Source of the DNA: Stenotrophomonas sp. 704A1
Lineage (GTDB): Bacteria; Pseudomonadota; Gammaproteobacteria; Xanthomonadales; Xanthomonadaceae
DNA length: 64,000 nt
Assembly (NCBI RefSeq): GCF_030549525.1
Contig: NZ_CP130831.1
Span: forward strand, 2,629,501-2,693,500
Direction of reading: 5' to 3'
Below are positions 15,487 to 24,900 of the stretch, piece after piece; positions within the stretch are counted from its first letter, which is position 1, and each line of letters opens with the position of its first letter. The translations under genes and the position numbers were made by a program. A model generated the notes under the pieces. The model had not been told where the DNA came from and searched no databases. It saw only the letters and a list, made by a program, of their open reading frames with translations.

Positions 15487-16710
15487 TCAAGCGATGGCGG
15501 CCGCCGGCCGGAAGCATGCGGCCATCATACGCCACAGCAGCCGCCCTTCTTCGGCCAGGCGCAGCACGCGCCCGTCCCAGCCGACCCAGCCGCGCGCAAG
15601 CAGCGGCGACAGCGCAGGCAGCGACTCGGCGAAGCACTGTTCGAACGGCACGTCATTGCGCCATTCGAACGCAGCGGCGTCCAGCGCGTGGTCGCAGGCG
15701 ATGCTCTGCGCAACCTCGGCTGCCAGGCGCTCGTGCTCGGACAGGATCAGGCCCGCGGCCACCCCCATGTGCCCCGACTGCAGGCGCGCACGCCACGCAC
15801 CCGGTTCGTCCTCCAGCCGGTAGAACACTTCGCCGATCTGGCTGCAGGCGGCCAGGCCGAGGCCGATGAAGTCGCTGCGGTCACGCCGTGGCACGCCGGC
15901 CAGGTCGCAATGGCGCTGGCCGTCACCTGGCCCATGCGGGTTCGGCAGGTCGCCGCGCTGGTAGTGATCGCCACCGATCGGTTCGTAGCCCGCCGCGCGC
16001 AGCAGGCGCCACGCCTGCAGCCAGTGGGCCGCCGAGGGCTGCTGCGGCAGCGCGCACGGCGCCGGCAGCAGGATGCGCTCAGGGGCCTCGGCCAGCACCT
16101 CATGCAGGCGTTCGATGAAGCCAGTGTCCTCGCGCGCGGGCACCCGCAGTTGATAGTAGCGTGCGGTGAAACCCACCTGCCGCGCCTGTGCCAGCAGGCT
16201 CGGCCCCGGGGCATCGGGCCGGTCGATCACGTTCAGGCGGGTGCAGCCCACCGCGCGCAGCTGCGCCGGAGACAGCGTGCTGCCGGCATCCACGCGCACT
16301 TCCACCTGCGGCCGCGCCACCGTGCGCAGGTACTGCGGCACGGCATCCAGCAGCTGGCCCAGCTGGGTCGGCGGCAACGTCTCGGCCAATCCCAGCTGCA
16401 GCACCATCGCCACCACTTCGCGGTCCTCGGCCAGGGCATCGGCCTGCAGCTGCAGGGCCTGCAGCAATGTGTCCAGATAGCCCGGCGCCGGCACATCGCG
16501 GCCACCGCGGCCGGCCTGGAAGCCCAGGGTCAGGCCGCGCGGGATCAGGTGCTCGTTGCTGGCGCGCACGGCGGCGCGCCAGCCGCTTTCGCCAAACCCG
16601 CTGCTGAACTGGTCGGCCGCCGGGAACAGCACATGCCGGGATTGCCGCAGCAATGCCGCCTGCAGCGCAGTGTCCTCACTCTCGTCGACGTGGAAGCTCA
16701 TGGCAGACAT
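15487..16710 (-). CDS. HemN-like protein lacking the radical-SAM cysteine motif
   Basis: 407 aa, related along its length to oxygen-independent coproporphyrinogen III dehydrogenase. The N-terminal HVLFPAADQFSSGFGESGWR matches the YTSYPTADRF region of HemN. Later, DHYQRGDLPNPHGPGDGQRH and SDFIGLGLAACSQIGEVFY match the HemN core after the barrel. Where HemN has the CX3CX2C cluster site, this protein reads RGLTLGFQAGRGGRDV, with no cysteine triad anywhere. It therefore should not do canonical radical-SAM chemistry. It precedes fnr and has an FNR-type box 27 bases upstream. It may bind porphyrin or heme or act as an assembly factor; that is inference. An ATG at 16701 is an alternative start. Confidence 0.8.
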   Translation of the reverse strand: MSAMSFHVDESEDTALQAALLRQSRHVLFPAADQFSSGFGESGWRAAVRASNEHLIPRGLTLGFQAGRGGRDVPAPGYLDTLLQALQLQADALAEDREVVAMVLQLGLAETLPPTQLGQLLDAVPQYLRTVARPQVEVRVDAGSTLSPAQLRAVGCTRLNVIDRPDAPGPSLLAQARQVGFTARYYQLRVPAREDTGFIERLHEVLAEAPERILLPAPCALPQQPSAAHWLQAWRLLRAAGYEPIGGDHYQRGDLPNPHGPGDGQRHCDLAGVPRRDRSDFIGLGLAACSQIGEVFYRLEDEPGAWRARLQSGHMGVAAGLILSEHERLAAEVAQSIACDHALDAAAFEWRNDVPFEQCFAESLPALSPLLARGWVGWDGRVLRLAEEGRLLWRMMAACFRPAAAIA

Positions 16711-16736
16711 CTTCGGGCGTTCCTCTTCGCGTGGCC

Positions 16737-16750
16737 CTGATTGAAATCAA
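16737..16750. promoter_or_regulatory. FNR/ANR-like box upstream of HemN-like gene
   Basis: On the minus strand the sequence is TTGATTTCAATCAG, nine of ten defined positions of TTGATNNNNATCAA. The centre is only about 33-42 bases from the candidate starts at 16710 and 16701. If it acts at the usual -41.5 position the transcript would be nearly leaderless; otherwise it may act by a different geometry. Confidence 0.55.
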
Positions 16751-16783
16751 GCCCGGCACGGTGCAGCAGCACCACCGCTCCGG

Positions 16784-18124
16784 TCACCGCGGGGACCGGC
16801 CGCGCGCGCGATCGGCTGCCGCTGCGTCGATCGCTTCGGGCAGGTCGGTCTCGCGGTCGATCTGCGGGAAATGGCGGCGCTCCATGCGGCGGATCGCAAA
16901 ATGCATCCACACCAGTGCGGCCGACACCACCCCGAACAGCAGCATGAAGCAGCTGCTCCAGATGCCCAGTGCATCGTTCAGCGCACCGAACACGATCGGC
17001 AGGATGAAGCCGCCCAGCCCGCCGATCATGCCGACCACCCCGCCCACCGCGCCCACGTGCTGCGGGTAGTACACCGGAATGTGCTTGTAGACCGCCGCCT
17101 TGCCCAGCGACATGAAGAAGCCCAGCACGAACACCAGCACGGTGAACATCACCACGCCGATGGCCAGGTGGAAGTGGATCGGGCCGTGGATGCCCTTCAC
17201 CACGTACTCGGTATCCGGGTAGGCCAGCAGGAAGGTGCAGACGGCCGACACACCGAAGGTCCAGTACATCACCCGGCGCGCGCCCATGCGGTCCGACATC
17301 CAGCCGCCGACCACGCGGAACAGGCTGGCCGGAATCGAGTAGCACGCCGCCAGCATGCCGGCCGTGCCCACGTCCATGCCGTAGGCGCCCACCAGGTAGT
17401 GCGGCAGCCACAGCGCCAGTGCCACGAAGCCACCGAACACGAAGAAGTAGTACAGCGAGAACCGCCACACCTGCAGGTTCTTCAGCGGCGCCATCTGTTC
17501 GGCGAAGGGCACCGGCTTGACGCCCTCGCGGCGGCGCTGCTCCAGCGAGGGGTCTTCCTTGCTGAACAGATAGAACAGCACCGCGGTGACCGCCAGCGCC
17601 ACCGCCCACACCTTGGCCACCATCATCCAGCCGGCGGCCACCATCACCATCGGCGCCAGCAGCTTGGTCACCGCCGCGCCGATGTTGCCGGCCCCGAAGA
17701 TGCCCAGCGCGGTGCCCTGCCTGCTGGCCGGGAAGAACTTGGACACATAGGCCACGCCTACCGAGAAATTGCCACCGGCAATACCCACGCACAGCGCGGC
17801 AAACAGGAACTGCGGGTAGGTGTGCGCATGGGTCAGCATCCAGGTGGCCACCGCGCCACACAGCATCACCAGCGCCATCACCTTGCGGCCACCGAACTGG
17901 TCCGACCAGATGCCGAGGAACACCCGGCTCACCGAACCGGTCAGCACCGGGGTGGCGATCAGCAGGCCGAACTGGGTATCGCTCAGGCCCAGCTGCTCGC
18001 TGATCTGGATACCGATGATGGAGAAGATCATCCACACCGCAAAGCACACGGTGAAGGCAAAGGTGCTCAGCCACAGCGCACGCTGCTGCTGCCCGGCACT
18101 GGCGGGGGCGAGGGCCTGGTTCAT
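16784..18124 (-). CDS. narK: Nitrate/nitrite transporter NarK1-type
   Basis: Major facilitator, 446 aa, 12 membrane helices. Nitrate-porter signatures are present: GLLIATPVLTGSVSRVFLGI, GIAGGNFSVGVAYVSKFFP and GFFMSLGKAAVYKHIPVYYP. The second copy at 25793-27211 is a different subtype, and paired NarK1/NarK2 transporters commonly split nitrate uptake and nitrate/nitrite exchange. It is the last gene downstream of narGHJI and ppiC. The 3' part extends past the last helix with an Arg-rich tail. Confidence 0.92.
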   Translation of the reverse strand: MNQALAPASAGQQQRALWLSTFAFTVCFAVWMIFSIIGIQISEQLGLSDTQFGLLIATPVLTGSVSRVFLGIWSDQFGGRKVMALVMLCGAVATWMLTHAHTYPQFLFAALCVGIAGGNFSVGVAYVSKFFPASRQGTALGIFGAGNIGAAVTKLLAPMVMVAAGWMMVAKVWAVALAVTAVLFYLFSKEDPSLEQRRREGVKPVPFAEQMAPLKNLQVWRFSLYYFFVFGGFVALALWLPHYLVGAYGMDVGTAGMLAACYSIPASLFRVVGGWMSDRMGARRVMYWTFGVSAVCTFLLAYPDTEYVVKGIHGPIHFHLAIGVVMFTVLVFVLGFFMSLGKAAVYKHIPVYYPQHVGAVGGVVGMIGGLGGFILPIVFGALNDALGIWSSCFMLLFGVVSAALVWMHFAIRRMERRHFPQIDRETDLPEAIDAAAADRARGRSPR

Positions 18125-18147
18125 GGGTTCTCCTTGGTCAGGTCAGG

Positions 18148-19047
18148 TCAGCCGATCCCGGCTTCGGCTTCGATCTCATCCAGCCCGCGGACCGGATAGC
18201 GTTCCTGCAGCTGCAGCAGGTAGGCCTGCACTTCGCGCTGGCGTACCTGCAGTTCCAGGTAATCGCGGATCTGCGCATGCACCGCCTCGAACGACAGCGG
18301 CTGGCCCTGCTCGCGGGCATCGACGCAGACCACGTGGTAGCCCCAGCGCGATTCCACCGGGAAACCGGCCAGGCCCTCGCGCAGGCGGAACACCTGGCGG
18401 TCGAACTCCGGCGTGGTCTGCCCGCGCTGCAGCCAACCCAGGTCGCCGCCCTCGGCGCTGGACGGGCAGCGCGAGTGGCGCAGCGCGAAATCGGCAAACA
18501 GGTGTGGCGCCTGCTTCAGTTCGTTGGCCAGGCGTTCGCCTTCCGTGCGGGCCTGCAGGCGCCCGGCCACGTCATCGGCCGGCGCCGCCAGCAGGATGTG
18601 GCGCAGGCGCACGCGGTCCGGGGCGCGGAAGCGCTCGGGGTTCTGTTCGAAGTAGCGCAGGCAGTCCTCGTCGGTCGGCACGCGGTCCTCGATGGCGTCC
18701 TCCAGCAGCTGCTGGATCAGCACTTCCTCGTCGCTGACCCGGCCCCCGGCCGGGACCAGCAGGCCCAACCGCTGGGCCTCCAGGCGCAGCAGCTCGCGCA
18801 CCACCAGTGCACGCGCCGCCTCGGCGCGCGACTGTTCCGGACGCATCGCCCGGTGGTGCTGCATTTCACGCGCGATGTCGGCTTCGCTGATCGCGGTGTC
18901 CTCCACGAACAGCCGGCACGGGGCCGGCTGCCCGAGCGAACGCGGCCCCTGCTCCGCCCCGTCGTGGTGGTGCTGGTGGGCCTCGGCCGGCACCGGCTGG
19001 GCGGAGTCGATCACGGTGATCGGCAGGAACTTCGGCAGGCTGCCCAT
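18148..19047 (-). CDS. PpiC-type (parvulin) peptidyl-prolyl isomerase of the nar operon
   Basis: 299 aa. The parvulin domain covers roughly residues 150-250, with LRHILLAAP at its start, then HSRCPSSAEGGDLGWLQRGQ and a closing GYHVVCVD. The N-terminal part is a helical trigger/SurA-like region after a His-rich segment (HQHHHDGAEQG). No signal peptide is obvious, so it is probably cytoplasmic, like NifM-type isomerases that help metalloenzyme maturation. It starts 3 bases after narI. A role in nitrate reductase maturation is inferred from position. Confidence 0.85.
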   Translation of the reverse strand: MGSLPKFLPITVIDSAQPVPAEAHQHHHDGAEQGPRSLGQPAPCRLFVEDTAISEADIAREMQHHRAMRPEQSRAEAARALVVRELLRLEAQRLGLLVPAGGRVSDEEVLIQQLLEDAIEDRVPTDEDCLRYFEQNPERFRAPDRVRLRHILLAAPADDVAGRLQARTEGERLANELKQAPHLFADFALRHSRCPSSAEGGDLGWLQRGQTTPEFDRQVFRLREGLAGFPVESRWGYHVVCVDAREQGQPLSFEAVHAQIRDYLELQVRQREVQAYLLQLQERYPVRGLDEIEAEAGIG

Positions 19048-19050
19048 GGC

Positions 19051-19758
19051 TTACTCCCGCGGACCGTAGCGCAGCGTGGCCTGGCGCCGGCGCACCACCT
19101 GATACGGCCGCCACAGGTAGCTCAGCGGAATGCTCCACACATGCACCAGGCGGGTGAACGGCGCGATCAGGAACAGGGTCAGGCCCAGGAAGATGTGCAG
19201 CTTGTAGACCCAGCTGACCCCCACGATGTAGTCCGCCGCACCGGCGCGGAAGGTGACGATGTGCTGCGCCCATTCGGCCAGCTGCACCATCACCCCACCG
19301 TCCAGGTGGCCGGACGAGATGCGGATGCTGTACAGGCCCAGGCACAGCTGTGCGAACAGCAGCACCAGCACCAGGGTGTCACCGAAGCTGCCGGTGGCGC
19401 GTACCCGCGCATTGAACAGGCGGCGCACCAGCAGGATGCTGATGCCGATGAAGCACAGCACACCGAACACGCCGCCCACCACCATCGCCAGCATCTGCTT
19501 CTGCGACGAGGTGATGAAATGCTCGTACAGCGCGTGCGGGGTCAACAGGCCGACCAGGTGGCCGCCGAGGATGGCCAGGATGCCGATGTGGAAGCAGTTG
19601 CTGCCGATCCGCATGCCCTTGTCCGACAGCATCTGGCTGGAGCCGGTGCGCCAGGTGTACATGGCCTTGTCATAGCGGGCCCAGCTGCCGATCAGCAGCA
19701 CCGCCACGGCGATGTACGGGTAGTACTGGAAGGCGAATTGATGCAGATAGTCGTTCAT
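19051..19758 (-). CDS. narI: Respiratory nitrate reductase gamma subunit (cytochrome b)
   Basis: Inner-membrane diheme cytochrome b, 235 aa, five helices. It takes electrons from quinol and passes them to NarH. Family features include FQYYPYIAVAVLLIGSWARY at the N-terminus, conserved heme-ligand histidines in the helices (for example NCFHIGILAILGGHLVGL and KLHIFLGLTLFLIAPFTRLV), and VHVWSIPLSYLWRPYQVVRR at the C-terminus. The start overlaps the narJ stop (ATGA). Confidence 0.96.
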   Translation of the reverse strand: MNDYLHQFAFQYYPYIAVAVLLIGSWARYDKAMYTWRTGSSQMLSDKGMRIGSNCFHIGILAILGGHLVGLLTPHALYEHFITSSQKQMLAMVVGGVFGVLCFIGISILLVRRLFNARVRATGSFGDTLVLVLLFAQLCLGLYSIRISSGHLDGGVMVQLAEWAQHIVTFRAGAADYIVGVSWVYKLHIFLGLTLFLIAPFTRLVHVWSIPLSYLWRPYQVVRRRQATLRYGPRE

Positions 19759-20438
19759 GGCTGGACCTCACGGTGCACGGGACGGGCCGGCGAGCGCGTC
19801 GGTGGCTTGCAGTCTTCGGCAGGGGCTTCGGCGCCGAAGCGCACCGCCTCCTCTTCCCACAGCTTGTCCATCGCCTCGGCGGTGTCGTCGCGGGGTTCTT
19901 CACTGGCGCGTTGCCGCAGCGCCTCCAGGTTGACCTTGCCGTCGCCCGCTTCGACCAGTATTTCCAGCAGCGGCACATGCGGCAGCTTTCGTTCGGCCGC
20001 GCGCGCGGCCAGCATGCCGGCGATGTGGCCGATGTGGTGCAGCCATTCACGCGCCTCGGTGTCCGGGCGATGGGCCAGGAACTCCAGCAGCAGCGGCAGG
20101 TAGTCCGGCAGTTCGCGCGCATCCAGCTCGAAGCCGTGCTTGCGATAGGTTTCCACCAGATCGACCATCGCCTGGCCGCGGTCGCGCGACTCGCCATGGA
20201 TGTGCTCGAACAGCAGCAGGCTCATCGAGCGACCGCGGTCGAAGGTCGCCAGCCACGCCGCCTGCGCATCCAGCGGATCGCTGTCCAGCAGCTGCTGCAC
20301 GAAACCGCGCAGCTGCTTTCGCCGGGTCGGCGCCAGGGCCACCTCGTCACAGGCGGCAAGCAGTTCCCCGCCGTGCTGCCACAGTTCGTCGCGGGGGTAG
20401 TCCAGCAGCACCCCCACCAGCTTCAGCACGCTCATCAC
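19755..20438 (-). CDS. narJ: Nitrate reductase molybdenum cofactor assembly chaperone
   Basis: 227 aa soluble chaperone that keeps NarGH competent for cofactor insertion before it docks to NarI. Typical motifs are LKLVGVLLDYPRDELW at the N-terminus and LFEHIHGESRDRGQAMVDLV in the middle. It overlaps both narH and narI by ATGA-type junctions, so the four genes are translationally coupled. Confidence 0.94.
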   Translation of the reverse strand: MMSVLKLVGVLLDYPRDELWQHGGELLAACDEVALAPTRRKQLRGFVQQLLDSDPLDAQAAWLATFDRGRSMSLLLFEHIHGESRDRGQAMVDLVETYRKHGFELDARELPDYLPLLLEFLAHRPDTEAREWLHHIGHIAGMLAARAAERKLPHVPLLEILVEAGDGKVNLEALRQRASEEPRDDTAEAMDKLWEEEAVRFGAEAPAEDCKPPTRSPARPVHREVQP

Positions 20439-21982
20439 ACCACCTCCTTGCGGCGATGGTTGGGGCCGTTGTCCACCACGAACGTTGTGCTCTTGCGCTG
20501 GCCGAACAGGTCGGCCGGGCTGTCGCCGTTGCAGCCGTTGCCGAAGGTGAAGCCGCAGCCGCCGCGCTCGCCGAAGGCGTCGTTGGCGTACTCGCGGTGG
20601 GCGGTGGGAATCACGAAACGGTCCTCGTAGTTGGCGATGGCCAGGTAGCGGTACATCTCCTCGGCCTGGGCCACGGTCAGCCCGGTCTGGTCCAGCACGG
20701 CGGTGTCTTCCACGCCGTCCACGTTCTTGGCGCGGCGCCAGGCGCGCATGGCCATCAACCGTTCCAGCGCGCGTACCACCGGCGCCTCGTCACCGGCCGA
20801 CAGCATGTTGGCCAGGTAGCGCACCGGGATGCGCAGCGAGGCCACGTCCGGCAGTTCGCCGCTCATGCCGATGCGGCCGCGCTCGGCGGCGGACTGGATC
20901 GGCGACAGCGGCGGCACGTACCAGACCATCGGCAGGGTGCGGTATTCCGGGTGCAGCGGCAGGGCCAGCTTCCAGTCGATGGCCAGCTTGTACACCGGCG
21001 ACTGCCTGGCCGATTCCAGCCAGCTGTCCGGGATGCCCTCCTTGCGCGCGGCGGCGATCACCGCCGGATCGCTGGGGTCCAGGAAGATGTCCAGGTGGGC
21101 CTGGTACAGATCCTTCTCGGCGGGTACCGATGCCGCCTCGGCAATGCGGTCGGCGTCGTACAGCATCACCCCCAGGTAGCGGATGCGGCCTACGCAGGTT
21201 TCCGAACACACCGTCGGCTCGCCCATTTCGATGCGCGGGTAGCAGAAGATGCACTTCTCCGACTTGCCGCTCTTCCAGTTGTAGTAGATCTTCTTGTACG
21301 GGCAGGCCGACACGCACATGCGCCAGCCACGGCACTTGTCCTGGTCGATCAGCACGATGCCATCTTCTTCGCGCTTGTAGATCGCGCCCGACGGGCACGC
21401 CGACACGCACGCCGGGTTCAGGCAGTGCTCGCACAGGCGCGGCAGGTACATCATGAAGGTCTTTTCGAAGGCGCCGTAGATCTCCTTCTGCACTTCATTG
21501 AAGTTGTAGTCACGCGAGCGCTTGCTGAACTCCGAGCCGAGGATCTCCTCCCAGTTGGGGCCCCACTCGATCTTCTGCATGCGCTCGCCGCTGATCAGCG
21601 AACGCGGCCGCGCGGTCGGCTGGTGCGGGCTGTCCTTGGCGGTGTGCAGGTTCTGGTAGTCGAAGTCGAACGGCTCGTAGTAGTCGTCGATCTGCGGCAG
21701 GTCCGGGTTGGCGAAGATCTTGGCCAGCATCCGCCAGCGGCCACCGGCGCGCGGCACCAGCTTGCCGCTGCCGGTGCGCACCCAGCCCCCGTTCCACTTT
21801 TCCTGGTTTTCCCATTCCTTCGGGTAGCCGATGCCCGGCTTGGTTTCCACGTTGTTGAACCAGGCGTACTCCACACCCTCGCGCGAGGTCCAGACGTTCT
21901 TGCAGGTGATCGAGCAGGTATGGCAGCCGATGCACTTGTCCAGGTTCAGCACCATCGCGATCTGTGCACGGACCTTCATCAC
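20435..21982 (-). CDS. narH: Respiratory nitrate reductase beta subunit (iron-sulfur)
   Basis: 515 aa electron-transfer subunit with four clusters. Cysteine groups are CIGCHTCSITCKNVW, CEHCLNPACVSACPSG, CRGWRMCVSACPYKK and CIFCYPR with CSETCVGRIRYLG. The Trp in CRGWRMC marks the [3Fe-4S] site, as in other NarH. Length is close to the family norm. It overlaps narG and narJ by four bases each. Confidence 0.97.
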   Translation of the reverse strand: MMKVRAQIAMVLNLDKCIGCHTCSITCKNVWTSREGVEYAWFNNVETKPGIGYPKEWENQEKWNGGWVRTGSGKLVPRAGGRWRMLAKIFANPDLPQIDDYYEPFDFDYQNLHTAKDSPHQPTARPRSLISGERMQKIEWGPNWEEILGSEFSKRSRDYNFNEVQKEIYGAFEKTFMMYLPRLCEHCLNPACVSACPSGAIYKREEDGIVLIDQDKCRGWRMCVSACPYKKIYYNWKSGKSEKCIFCYPRIEMGEPTVCSETCVGRIRYLGVMLYDADRIAEAASVPAEKDLYQAHLDIFLDPSDPAVIAAARKEGIPDSWLESARQSPVYKLAIDWKLALPLHPEYRTLPMVWYVPPLSPIQSAAERGRIGMSGELPDVASLRIPVRYLANMLSAGDEAPVVRALERLMAMRAWRRAKNVDGVEDTAVLDQTGLTVAQAEEMYRYLAIANYEDRFVIPTAHREYANDAFGERGGCGFTFGNGCNGDSPADLFGQRKSTTFVVDNGPNHRRKEVV

Positions 21983-24900
21983 ACCACCTCCTTGGCCATC
22001 GCAGGAACGCTTTCACCATCCAGCCAATCGATCTTGTCCATCTTGCGCACGATCACGAATTCATCGCGGTTGGTACCGCAGGTGCCGTAGTAGTTGAAGC
22101 CATAGGCCAGCTGCGCGTAGCCGCCGATCATGTGGGTGGGCTTGAGCACGATGCGGGTCACCGAGTTGTGGATGCCGCCGCGGGTACCGGAGATCTCCGA
22201 ACCCGGTACGTTGATGATGCGTTCCTGGGCGTGGTACATCATCGCCATGCCCGGCATCACCCGCTGGCTGACCACCGCACGCGCGGCGATGGCGCCGTTG
22301 ACGTTGAACAGCTCGATCCAGTCGTTGTCGACGATGCCGGCGCTGCGCGCGTCGTCCTCGCTGATCCACACGATCGGGCCACCGCGCGACAGCGTCTGCA
22401 TGATCAGGTTGTCGCTGTAGGTGCTGTGGATGCCCCACTTCTGGTGCGGGGTGATCCAGTTCAGCACGATCTCCTTGTTGCCGTTCGGGCGCTGGTTCAG
22501 CAGCGGCTCGACCGTGCGTGTGTTGACCGGCGGGCGGTAGCTCATGAACGCCTCGCCGAAGTCGATCATCCACTCGTGGTCCTGGTAGAACTGCTGGCGG
22601 CCGGTCACCGTGCGCCAGGGGATCAGCTCATGCACGTTGGTGTAGCCGGCGTTGTAGCTGACGTTGTCATCCTCAAGGCCCGACCAGATCGGCGAGGAGA
22701 TGATCTTGCGCGGCTGTGCCTGGATGTCACGGAAGCGGATCGCCTCGTGTTCCTTGCCCACCGCCAGATGGGTGTGCTCGCGGCCGGTGAAGCTGCCCAG
22801 CGATTCCCACGCCTTCACCGCCACATGGCCGTTGGTTTCCGGCGCCAGGTGCAGGATCACCTCGGCCGCATCGATCGCGGTCGAAATGGCCGGACGGCCC
22901 TGGCTGACGCCCTCCTCGTGCACGGTGTGGTTGAGCTTGCCGAGGAAGTCGACCTCATGCCGGGTGTCCCAGTTCATGCCCTTGCCGCCGTTGCCCAGCG
23001 TGTCCAGCAGCGGGCCCAGCGAGGTGAACTTGCGGTACAGGTTCGGGTAGTCACGCTCCACCACCGTCATCGACGGCATGGTCCGGCCCGGAATCGCCTC
23101 GCACTCGCCCTTCTTCCAGTCGGCCACGCCGAACGGCATGCCCAGTTCGTTGGGCGTGTCGTGCAGGGTCGGCACCAGCACCAGGTCCTTCTCCACGCCC
23201 AGCACGCCCGGCGCCATCTCGCTCACGGTGCGGGCGACTTCCTTGAAGATCTCCCAGTCGCTGCGCGATTCCCAGGCCGGGTCCACCGCCTTCGACAGCG
23301 GGTGGATGAACGGGTGCATGTCCGAGGTGTTGAGGTCGTCCTTCTCGTACCAGGTCGCGGTCGGCAGCACGATGTCCGAATACAGCGCGGTGGTGCACAT
23401 GCGGAAGTCCAGCGTCACCAGCAGGTCGAGCTTTCCTTCCGGCGCTTCATCGCGCCAGGTCACTTCCTGCGGCTTGACCGCGCCCATCTCGCCCAGGTCC
23501 TTGCCCTGCAGGCCATGGCGGGTCCCCAGCAGGTGCCGCAGCATGTACTCGTGGCCCTTGCCCGACGACCCCAGCAGGTTCGAGCGCCAGATGAACATCA
23601 TCCGCGGGTGGTTCTGCTGCGCATCCGGGTCGGCGAAGGCGAAGTCCAGCGAGCCGTCCTTGAACTTGCCCAGTGCATAGTCGGCCGGCGCCACGCCCGC
23701 CGCTTCGGCCTCGCGCACCAGCTGCAGCGGATTGCGGTCCAGCTGCGGGGCGCTCGGCAGCCAGCCCATGCGCACCGCGCGCAGGTTCAGGTCGGCCAGG
23801 CTGCCGCTGTACTTGCGCGCATCCGCCAGCGGCGACAGCAGCTCGTCCACCTGCAGCTTCTCGTAGCGCCACTGCCCGGTATTGAAATAGAAGAACGAGG
23901 TGCCGTTCATGTGCCGCGGCGGCCGGCTCCAGTCCAGGCCGAACGCCAGCGGCTGCCAGCCGGTCTGCGGGCGCAGCTTCTCCTGCCCCACGTAGTGCGC
24001 CCAGCCGCCACCGGTCTGGCCCACGCAGCCGCACATGATCAGCATGTTGATCAGGCCGCGGTAGTTCATGTCGTTGTGGAACCAGTGGTTCATGCCCGCG
24101 CCGACGATGATCATCGAGCGGCCCCGGGTCTTGTCGGCGGTGCGGGCGAACTCGCGGGCGATCTCGATCACTTCGCCGCGCGACACGCCGGTGATGCGCT
24201 CCTGCCACGCCGGGGTGCCCGGTACCATGTCGTCGAAGCTGCGCGCCACGTTGCCGCCACCGAAGCCGCGGTCCACACCGTACTGGGCCAGCAGCAGGTC
24301 GTAGACCGTGGCCACCAGGGTCTGGCCGCCGTCGGCCAGGGCCAGGCGGCGCACCGGAATGTTGCGCTCAAGCACGTCTTCGGCCGGGGCGGCGGTCCAG
24401 CCGTCGCTCTCGATGCCGCCGAAGTACGGGAAGCTCACTGCTTCGATGCCTTCGTGACCGTCGGCCAGGCTCAGGCGCAGACGCGTATCGGCACCGTTGC
24501 TTTCCTTTTCCTCGATGTTCCACTTGCCCTTCTCGCCCCAGCGGAAGCCGATCGAGCCGTTCGGCACCACGATCTGGCCGCTGTTCTCGTCGTAGGCCAG
24601 GGTCTTCCAGTCCGGGTTGTTGGCCTCGCCCAGTCCGCCCAGCTCACTGGCGCGCAGGAAGCGCCCCGCCACCAGACGGCCATCGTCACGACGCTCCAGG
24701 CGCACCAGCATCGGCATGTCCGAGTACTGGCGGCAGTAGTCCTGGAAGTACGGCGAGGGCGAATCGACGTGGAACTCGCGCAGGATCACATGGCCGAAGG
24801 CGAATGCCAGCGCCGCATCGGTGCCCTGCTTGGGATGCAGCCAGTGGTCGGTCAGCTTGGCCAGCTCGGAATAGTCCGGGCAGATCGCCACCGTCTTGGT

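Noticed and set aside
18148-19047. NifM nitrogenase isomerase
   Set aside because: It is a PpiC-domain protein beside narI with no nif genes in the window; an isomerase of the nar operon fits better.
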